NCBI GenBank assembly: GCA_032622095.1
Contig: CP136066.1
Location: 100,521,319-100,585,318, forward strand
Source: Siphonodentalium dalli
Lineage: Eukaryota; Mollusca; Scaphopoda; Gadilida; Siphonodentaliidae
Direction: 5' to 3'
DNA length: 64,000 bases
Shown: piece after piece, positions 56,336 to 64,000 of the stretch
How the letters are laid out: each line of letters starts with the position of its first letter
Numbering within the stretch: position 1 is the first letter of the stretch
Notes under the pieces: model-generated
Seen by the model: the letters and a program-made list of their open reading frames with translations, nothing else
Databases searched by the model: none
Told to the model about the DNA's origin: nothing
Program-made: the position numbers and the translations under genes

Positions 56336-57058
56336 GTGTATCGGCAGAATGCAGACAATGTAGGTTACAGACAGGGCAATCGAAAGTTTAGCAAACTTCA
56401 TCTGATTGGCCAATACGATGGTCGCACTATCCCACGTGTGAACTTCACCCCAAATAATAGACTCAGTTTTGCTCACGGTGTGGTATATCGAACACACTGC
56501 CGTGCAGGGCACAGACACACTTAGAAGAACGCCAAAATGTATAAACATGTACGTCGCAGCTATCCAATTAATCGCGTTTCTCGACGTAGCATACGGTGTG
56601 CATTTCAGTGATAGTTCATTGTCCATTGAAATGCCACTGCAAAATACGCAAATGACAATCGAAATTATCAACATGGCCAGCGTCAGCATTCTTACCGGGA
56701 ATTTGTTCGCGTATTTCTTATGGAACGTAGGCATAAGTAGCGTCGACATCCGCTCAGTAGAAAGTAATGCCGAAATACCGCCAGTAAATGTGACGTAGAA
56801 TATATTGTCCAAAGCGTTCGAGACACAGAGAAGGGAAACGTTTCCCGGACTTTCGAATTTGATGATCGTGGTTACCACACCAATAAGGCTGCATATTGCG
56901 TTCGTCGTGGAAAGAATTGACAAGATAAAATTGAATACCATCGATGCTCTTCGTCGTTTTTTCAACATAACGCACATGTACACATTCAGAATACTGGCGC
57001 CCACGCGAATAGTTAGTGTTATCAAGCACAAAATAAGTGATTCGGAGTCTCTCGACAT
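56336..57058 (-). CDS. GPCR exon with TM1-TM6, copy 2
   Basis: Same length, start and donor (CAC|GTGAGT, intron begins 56335) as 51175-51897. Only two residues differ: Val for Leu in TM1 (LNVYMC) and Leu for Ile before TM3 (VSLLCVSN). No TM7-coding exon lies between this exon and copy 1. Its transcript must therefore splice past copy 1 to 24401, or end prematurely. It is intact, so either it is used as an alternative first exon or the duplication is too recent for decay. Confidence 0.85.
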
Positions 57059-57429
57059 GGTCTAGCTTCTCCTCGGAAATGTCGAATGGCCAGTAAAAAA
57101 AGCGTGGCATATAGATCACCGATTATGTTCGAAGAAGTTGACACATATGGACAGGTGACAACAATCTTTCCGCGAACGCACGCAATGCTGCAATTTTCGC
57201 ACGGAAGAAAGATTTAGCACATAATACAAGCCGCAGAACGCGATAATATTTGACGTAGGTTCCATTCTTTTTATAGAGCCACTCCGATTTGACGCCAAAT
57301 AATTCAGCATTTAATCAACCAGATATCCGCTTACTAGGCAAAAGAAAATGAAGAACACTTGAAATGACCGCCATTCATATTTTAGAGGCATCGCGTCAAT
57401 CCACAGAATCACTCACAATGCCCTTATAA

Positions 57430-58140
57430 AATGTCCCATGGTTTTCTATAGCAGCTGTATATGGTAACATTGGTACGCATGGTTTTACCGTATATATAGG
57501 TACCATTGTATAATTGTGTCTAATTTGTGTGGTATTTGCATACCATGTTTGGAGCTACCATAGTTTTTGTAGTAAAAATATTGTTAAAGCAATGAATCTC
57601 ACAACTACACCACAGTAAAACCGTGGTTTATCTGAGTAACCATGGTCTTTAATTTATGTATAATTTACCATGGATTGTGTGGAAAACCATGCATATTTAG
57701 AACTATATAGTGAATCAACAGCTCACCATAGTTAAATTATGGTTTTACTACGATGACTAGGGTACTGATATTTTGTTCATGTCCTATACATGACTTACCA
57801 TGGTTTCGTGGTAGAACAATGCTCGCGATAAAGATACTCAACATTACTATATAATTTAACTACAGCTCACTATATATATATGGTAATACCGGTACCATAT
57901 TTTATTGTACACCGGTGAACTACATGTGCCTTGTATTGTTTTGTTACTTAATTTTTCTTGATCAATATTTGTTATTTTGTTAATAAAAGGTGAGAGTAAT
58001 CAATTTTACAATTATACCACAGTAAATCCATGGTTTAATTAACTACGGTACAGTATGCATGATGGTCATGCTAATACTCATGATATGGTTTTAATTTAGC
58101 CAACTATGTATAATTTGACCATACGTTTTGTGTGGAACGC
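57430..58140. repeat. ACCATGG-rich diffuse repeat
   Basis: Words such as ACCATGGTTT, TACCATG, CCATGGATT and GTGGTAGAAC(A/G) recur at loose spacing, also at 52280-52580 and 63880-64000. No sharp period or termini. Confidence 0.5.
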
Positions 58141-58764
58141 CACGGTTGCCTTATGTGGTGCTGTCGCAATTATATAATGTGATTTCTCCATTATATTATG
58201 TAGATTATGTACATTATATTATGTCGTTTCTTCAAAACGATGTGATGTGATTTCTCCATTATGTTGTGTGGTTTCATCATTATATGAGGTGGATTCACTA
58301 TTATATATAAGGTGGTTTCTCCTTTATATTAGGACGTTTCTTCGTTATATATGAGGTCGTTTCAGAGGTTTCTACATTACATGATGTCGTCATATCATTG
58401 TGTGAGGTGGATTCATTATCATATATTTACACACTAAGTGTTGTCATCACTAAATCCAGCATTCTGATTGGTCGGCGCCCACGTGGCTAGTTGCAGTTAT
58501 TTCTCGGTGAATGCGTAACGCATCATAACACCAAGCTAATAACACCATCGATACGTCATTAGGTTTGGAAAGACGAACGCGTAATGCTTTGGGCGCATTT
58601 TGACTCGCGCAGGATTGACTTAATACATCATCGGGTTTCAACATGAAGAGAAATTGTTCCTATTAACTTTTGCCAAGGGTGCTATTGGGTATTTTGGGCT
58701 GATCTTGTCACGATACACTTTTCGATTTAAATATATTTACAAAAGCGGCTTTTTCGCTAAATGT

Positions 58765-58940
58765 ATATAAATATAAGGATTAACTGTCATGTGGACTATT
58801 TTTATGGAGATGTAACGGTGAGGTAAGTGGACATAACTTGTATGTAAAACCCTTCGGGTTTTACACAAGTTATGTCCACTTACCTCACCGTTACATCTCC
58901 ATAAAAACAGTCCACATGACAGTTAATCCTTATATAAGGT
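58765..58940. repeat. Snapback hairpin, about 80 bp arms
   Basis: GGATTAACTGTCATGTGGAC ... GTAAAACCC, a CTTCGGG-type turn, then the near-perfect inverse ending GTCCACATGACAGTTAATCC. One imperfect base separates ATTTTTATGG from GTTTTTATGG. Confidence 0.9.
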
Positions 58941-59042
58941 GGTTTTGTCATTAAACGATATCTCGTTATACTATGCTGATCCAAAAATATTTTGCAGACA
59001 ACGAAGACGTTGTATATAAAAGCAATCCACCACCAACGTTAA

Positions 59043-59349
59043 AGGTACTCAATCCGAGCAGACGCTCCTAAATTACTATTTCTTTGGCTTTGGGGGTAAA
59101 AATATATTGATTCGAGTCGAGGAACCTACACATCAAAGCTGAGATTGATCAGATATCGATTTTTGAAGTTTCAATTGTTTGTGAACCAGAGACACGAGGT
59201 CAAACGGACGGTCTTGTAGATAAAGATGGATAACGCTAAAACCAAGTGGTAATAATAACTACATGATTTTAGAGTTATCCATCTTTATCTGCAAGAATGT
59301 CCGTTTGAAGGCATAGTAATTTAGGAGTGTCTGATCGGATTGAGTACCT
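59043..59349. mobile_element. TTAA-target element, family T2
   Basis: Ends AGGTACTCAATCCGAGCAGA and TCTGATCGGATTGAGTACCT, with TTAA at 59039-59042 and 59350-59353. Internal inverse words AGATGGATAAC / GTTATCCATCT. 307 bp, non-autonomous. Confidence 0.85.
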
Positions 59350-59714
59350 TTAAAAGTTTAAACTCATTTGTTCAAATAATGTTATTCTGTTAGAGATGAG
59401 AAAACGTTTTCTTTATTATTTTCGTCTACGTGTACAAAACTATGCTCATGTTATCATCATGTTTAGTAATCGCTATTTATACCTCGTCTTTGGTGATATT
59501 TGCTTAGATGGCGTCCAATATTTTTGGATGACTGTTCCGGTTTGTGATATTTTCAGTCACCAATTACTAGAAAGCGAGGCTGATATTCGTCAGTAATGGC
59601 GGTCTTCGGCAAAAATTCTGGCATTCTTGCCGAAGATTTGCAGGACATCGGCCAATCCATTCGCTTTGATAAGTTCCAACAACGGAAAATTGTGAAGCAA
59701 CACATATCGTATAC

Positions 59715-59880
59715 ATAAGGATTAACTGTCATGTGGACTGTTTTTATGGAGATGTAACGGTGAGGTAAGTGGACATAACGTGTGTAAAACCCGAAGGGTT
59801 TTACATACAAGTTATGTCCACTTACCTCACCGTTACATCTCCATAAAAATAGTCCACATGACAGTTAATCCTTATATTTA
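59715..59880. repeat. Snapback hairpin, second copy
   Basis: Same sequence as 58765-58940 in inverse overall arrangement, with the turn AACCCGAAGGGTT. One arm lacks a few bases (AACGTGTGTAAAACC against AACTTGTATGTAAAACC). Confidence 0.9.
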
Positions 59881-59985
59881 TATACATTTAGCGAAAAAGC
59901 CGCTTTTGTAAATATATTTAAATCGAAAAGTGTATCGTGACAAGATCAGCCCAAAATACCCAATAGCACCCTTGGCAAAAGTTAA

Positions 59986-60481
59986 AGGCACGTGAGGCCT
60001 TAGTTGTCGAAAATATTCATATTTGTTCCAATCACCGTAAACAGAAAACCATTAAAACGCATACAGTTTCGTTCATATATATACCATGACCATCGCGTAA
60101 ACAGCATGTTATCATAAAGATTTACTATATTTTACCTAAGCAAGGGCCTGATTATGTTACAGAAGACAACACAATGCTGCTGGCTAATCACACACAAATG
60201 GCATAAACGCTCTTTATTCGTTCCATATAAGGAATTATCCCACAAAGAACGCTCTTTATATTTACCATCATAATATAAACAAACACCAGAAAAGTAACTT
60301 TTTAGGCTTTTGTTTACATGACAATGGTCAAAAATATGACAATAACATACTGTTTATGCGATATTTCTTATTTGTTTACGGACAAAGTCTGTCTACATTT
60401 TGATGTTCTTTCTGTTTGTGGCGGTTTTTGACGGGTGGAAATATTTTCACAGGATACCCACCGCCAAGGCCAACCGTACCT
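59986..60481 (+). mobile_element. TTAA-target MITE, family T1, with visible empty site
   Basis: Begins AGGCACGTGAGGCC and ends GGCCAACCGTACCT, with TTAA on both sides (59982-59985, 60482-60485). The opposite arm of the host inverted repeat reads CCTATTAACTTTTGCC with a single TTAA, which is the unoccupied site. Interior words TTTGTTTACATGACAATGG and GGCGGTTTTTGACGG match the other T1 copies. Confidence 0.93.
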
Positions 60482-60844
60482 TTAATAGGAACAATTTCTC
60501 TTCATGTTGAAACCCGATGATGTATTAAGTCAATCCTGCGCGAGTCAAAATGCGCCCAAAGCATTACGCGTTCGTCTTTCCAAACCTAATGACGTGTCGA
60601 TGGTGTTATTAGCTTGGTGTTATTAGGCGTTACGCATTCACCGAGAAATAACTGCAACTAGCCACGTGGGCGCCGACCAATCAGAATGCTGGATTTAGTG
60701 ATGACAACACTTAGTGTGTAAATATATAATTATAACGATAAAACCGACTCACATAACCACGACACCATCTAATATATACAATGACGAAATCACATCATAT
60801 AATGTCGAAACAATGGGATATAGAGAGAGATAATCATTTATTAA

Positions 60845-61339
60845 AGGCACGTGAGGCCTTAGTTGTCGAAAATATTCATATTTGTTCCAATCACCGTAAA
60901 CAGAAAAAACATTAAAACGCATACTGTTTCGTTCATATATACCATGACCATCGCGTAAACAGCATGTTATCATAAAAATTTACTATATTTTGCATAAGCA
61001 AGAGCCTGATTGTGTTACAGAAGACAGCACAATTCTGCTGGCTAATCACACACAAATGGCATAAACGCTCTTTGTTCGTTCCATATCAGGAATTCACCAA
61101 CAAAGAACGCTCTTTATGTTTACCATCATAATATAAACAAACACCAGAAAAGTTACTTTTTATGCTTTTGTTTACATAACAATGGTCAAAGATATGACAA
61201 TAACATACTGTTTATGTGATATTTCTTATTTGTATATGGACAAAGTCTGTCTATATTTTGTTGTTCTTTCTGTTTGTGGCGGTTTTTGACGGGTGGAAAT
61301 ATTTTCACAGGATACCCACCGCCAAGGCCAACCGTACCT
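60845..61339 (+). mobile_element. TTAA-target MITE, family T1
   Basis: Nearly identical to 59986-60481 over its whole length, same ends, TTAA at 60841-60844 and 61340-61343. The different flanks show an independent insertion. Confidence 0.9.
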
Positions 61340-61360
61340 TTAACGTGACATGTGCAATAC

Positions 61361-63840
61361 ATAAATCATTAATATATATATATATTTCAATTACAATTAG
61401 CACCCGGCCCATAGGGCCTATATGTCACGCTTAATAGTATAAGTATGTACATGGTTTGGTCCAACACATGTGGACTATCCTCAGTGATGATATAAAGAGA
61501 GTATAAAGTAGAGAATTTCATTTTAATCTTACACAATTTGGAGATATTCGGGTTTATATATTTTGTATTCTTACATGTTGATACGTTTGGTGTAAAATTT
61601 ACTTGTATATGAATCGTTTTCTTCGCATAAAAGCATCAAAAAGAAATTTTGCTAGTTGTCGGGGAAATAACATTAGCTCACTAAAAGAGTCGTCAATGTG
61701 GTCTGTTTTAAACATGTCGTTAATATATCTTGGGACGGAATTTAAAAGAGACATCCGGATGTCATTGTAAAAGGGACAATACAAAAGAAAATGTTTTTCG
61801 TCTTCAACTTTGTCAGAGCTGCACATAATGCAGATTCTTTGTTCGATTTTCTCGTTTCTAAATCGACCGGTTTCTATCCGCAGAGGTAAAATCGCACATC
61901 GAAATTGTGCAAGTATGGAGCGGTGGGACTTATCCATATTCATGGAAATATATTTTTCAATAGCATAATTTTTCTTAAAGAGTCTGTATGTGCGTAGCTT
62001 TGGTACATATGTCATTTTTTCAATCCAAGTTTTCTGTTTAAATGCGGAAAGCTCTCGTTCGAGGTCATGTATATTACATATATGTAGGTTTTCAAAGGTG
62101 CTTGTCATATTTATTTCCGACAAAACACTACTAAATGATGCACACCATCCATCGCTATTATTCATGAGATCCCAAAGAAAAACCATTTTTGCTAATCTGT
62201 CATCTTGCATGTGTATAAAATAATTCCATAGTCTTGCCATGTTAAGCCATCTTCGGACTTGACTCGAATGAATACCAAATTCCCCACTTACAGCTAAAAG
62301 CGGACAAAATCTGTGGACCCCAAGGAAGTATCTTAACGCTCGATTTTGCACCATATCTATACATGAGTATTTACGATATCCCCAAATAGCGGATGCATAA
62401 TCCATAACTGGGCACACACAGGTCAAGAATATTTTCAGGTACGTTTTGACACCTATGTCTCTATAAGAGTGGACGCTCGATATTAACGCTCCCAATGCCC
62501 TGCCTGATGATTTAGCTAATGTTTCAGCTGCTGTATCAAAACTACCATGTTCATGGAGAATTATTCCGAGATATTTATACTGATCCACTTTTTCGATTCT
62601 CTGATTTTGGAATAAGAAATTATAGTTTGTTTTAATTCTGTTTTTATGTCTAAAATGTACAATTTTAGTTTTATCCAGATTGACTGTCATACGCCAGTTT
62701 CGACACAATGATTCGACGGTGTTAAGCATTGTCTGCATGTCTGCTTCGTTTTCAGCAATTAACGCAATATCATCTGCGTACATTATGGAAGATACTTTAC
62801 ATTCATCTAGTGATACACCAATATTCAACCTTTTTATTTCAGAAATCAAATCGTTAACGAAAATATTATAAAGTGTCGATGAGAGACTGTCACCTTGTTT
62901 TACTCCAAAATTACATTCAAACTTGTCAGATATTCGGCCATTTACACGAACGCACGAATAAGTTGTTCGATACATGCTCTTAATGGATTGATATATGTTG
63001 CCATCTACGCCAATTTTTAAAAGTTTATATAATAACATATTCCTGTCTACTCGATCAAAGGCTTTACTGAAGTCAATAAACGTTGTAAATAATTGACGTT
63101 TTCCTCGTATTAAAGATGTCAGTACAAAAATGTTGTCCAAGCAGGACCTCTTTGGTCGAAAACCATTTTGTTCGTCTTCCAACAATTGATGGTATTCAAT
63201 AAGTCTGTTATTCAAGAGACTGCTATATAATTTGCCACATGTTGGTATAAGGGAGATTCCACGGTAATTTAGGGGAACACGTGGGTCAAGATTACCGTTT
63301 TTTGGAATAGGACAAATGCTCGAGTGTCTCCAATTGGATGGTAGTAATCCTGTATCAAATATGTAGTTGAAAAGACAATGTAAAATAGGTTTTACTGATT
63401 CACATTTTAGGCATTCATATGGAATTTTATCTAGACCAAAAGCTTTGCCATTTTTCGCATTGTTAATGACAGTTTTTACTTCCTCAATTGTAATTGCTCG
63501 ATTAAGCCGCGTGTTATGGTCATAGAGTGGGTCTAGACATTTATTTTCTATAAACGATTTTTCCTTTAGAATTTCCTGATAAAAGATATCATTAAACTGC
63601 CCTGCTATCTGTTTCGGGTTATACAGTTGTTCAAAGTCTGTTTTCCATTTACCCATTACTGTTTGTATATCGCTTGTGACTGATCCATCATTATTATAAA
63701 CCTCATCGGGTGTCATCACTTTTCGTTTGGGGCCTAATTTATTTACAGATTCCCAGAATGAGTTTGGATTCTTACTATTTATTTCGATATCGAGCATCAA
63801 ATCTCGTTTATATGTCCTTTCGTGGAAACGTAATATTTTA
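61361..63840 (-). mobile_element. 5'-truncated LINE with intact RT frame
   Basis: The element runs on the minus strand from about 63840, where LINE coding text stops abruptly against AT-rich DNA, to a TA-rich 3' tail at 61361-61388. The 3' untranslated part (61389-61598) ends GGGCCGGGTGCTAATTGTAA before the tail. The endonuclease half is missing, so this copy could not move alone. Confidence 0.8.
61599..63838 (-). CDS. Non-LTR retrotransposon reverse transcriptase, 5' partial
   Basis: The frame is open for 733 codons from the first ATG (63800), and in-frame coding text (LRFHERTYKRDL) continues upstream to about 63838, so that ATG is unlikely to be the native start. RT motifs in order are NYRGISLIPTCGKLY, QNGFRPKRSCLDNIF, TTFIDFSKAFDRVDR (motif A), FGVKQGDSLSSTLYNIFVNDL-like text (motif B), SIMYADDIALIAE (motif C with catalytic YADD), and YKYLGIILHEHG. 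A thumb with CPVMDYASAIWG and GVHRFCPLLA and a C-terminal C-x2-C-x9-H-x4-C knuckle (CIMC...HFLLYC) complete it. No stops or shifts, hence a recent insertion. CR1/Jockey/I-type supergroup; the exact clade cannot be fixed by eye. Confidence 0.92.
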
Positions 63841-63859
63841 TTAAAAATATATATAATGA

Positions 63860-64000
63860 ATAATGTTTAAACAAAAACCATCATGGTCAGTGTCATAGTG
63901 AATCGACAGCTTACCATGCAAGTAATTGAATCATGGTTTTAATACGATAACTATAGTGTTCATATACGATTCATGACTTTACCGTGGTATTGTGGTAGAA
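63860..64000. repeat. ACCATGG-rich diffuse repeat
   Basis: ACCATCATGGTCAG, TTACCATGC, TCATGGTTTTAATACGATAAC and ACCGTGGTATTGTGGTAGAA match the style of 57660-57840. It continues beyond the window. Confidence 0.5.

Larger units (their letters stand above)
52583..57773. repeat. Segmental duplication, copy 2
   Basis: Direct repeat of 48278-52584, longer by about 880 bases. The extra length is one added 127 bp Helitron unit (within 54056-54828), a 726 bp Helitron insertion (54846-55571) and small indels, including about 23 bases near 57603 (CAACTACACCACAGTAAAACC). The right end is at about 57773, where GGTACTGATATTT passes into sequence not shared with copy 1. Confidence 0.93.
58150..60840. repeat. 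Long inverted repeat with nested insertions
   Basis: The left arm (about 58430-58800) and right arm (about 59870-60720) are inverse copies over several hundred bases, for example CATCACTAAATCCAGCATTC, GGTCGGCGCCCACGTGGCTA and GCCAAGGGTGCTATTGGGTA. The right arm is split by a TTAA-target MITE (59986-60481). The centre holds another TTAA-target element (59043-59349) and two hairpins. The left margin (58150-58430) has a degenerate GTGGTTTCTCCATTATAT-type short repeat. Confidence 0.8.

Overview
This is an AT-rich, intron- and transposon-dense stretch of an animal nuclear genome. Two host genes can be read. One is multi-exon with canonical GT/AG sites. The other is a class A (rhodopsin-like) G protein-coupled receptor. 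Helitrons with internal tandem repeats, TTAA-target and hAT-like MITEs, and CR1/L2-type LINEs are all common. The combination suggests a marine invertebrate, most likely a lophotrochozoan such as a bivalve mollusc. That guess rests on repeat style and is not proven by a marker gene.

Layout. 2.3-17.6 kb (+): seven exons of the middle part of AP4E1, the epsilon large subunit of the AP-4 adaptor complex. Its introns are filled with MITEs, Helitron-type minisatellites and a long inverted repeat. 17.6-23.5 kb: MITEs, Helitron ends and a hAT-like element. 23.6-57.1 kb (-): a GPCR gene. The TM7 plus cytoplasmic-tail exon lies at 23.6-24.4 kb, and two near-identical TM1-TM6 exons lie at 51.2-51.9 and 56.3-57.1 kb. 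A roughly 27 kb intron holds most of the mobile DNA: two LINE relics, a 5 kb long-inverted-repeat element, a head-to-tail pair of Helitrons, hAT-like elements and a PIF/Harbinger-like insertion. 48.3-57.8 kb: a recent tandem segmental duplication that doubled the receptor's first coding exon. 58.1-61.3 kb: a nested long inverted repeat carrying TTAA-target elements. 61.4-63.8 kb (-): a LINE with an intact 733-codon reverse transcriptase frame, truncated at its 5' end.

The most useful observations come from natural 'before and after' pairs inside the window. (1) Removing a 740 bp segment from a LINE rejoins its reading frame exactly. (2) The second segmental copy holds a 726 bp insertion whose empty site survives in the first copy. 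(3) One arm of a long inverted repeat carries a MITE while the other arm keeps the empty TTAA site. Cases 1 and 2 fix the ends of a Helitron family (5' TC, 3' hairpin then CTAG, A/T target). That family is packed with the nonamer TCAAGGTCA, the known monomer site of ERR/FTZ-F1-type nuclear receptors. The receptor locus itself, with two TM1-6 exons competing for one TM7/tail exon, is the most interesting genic feature. All functional calls come from reading the sequence; no database search was run.
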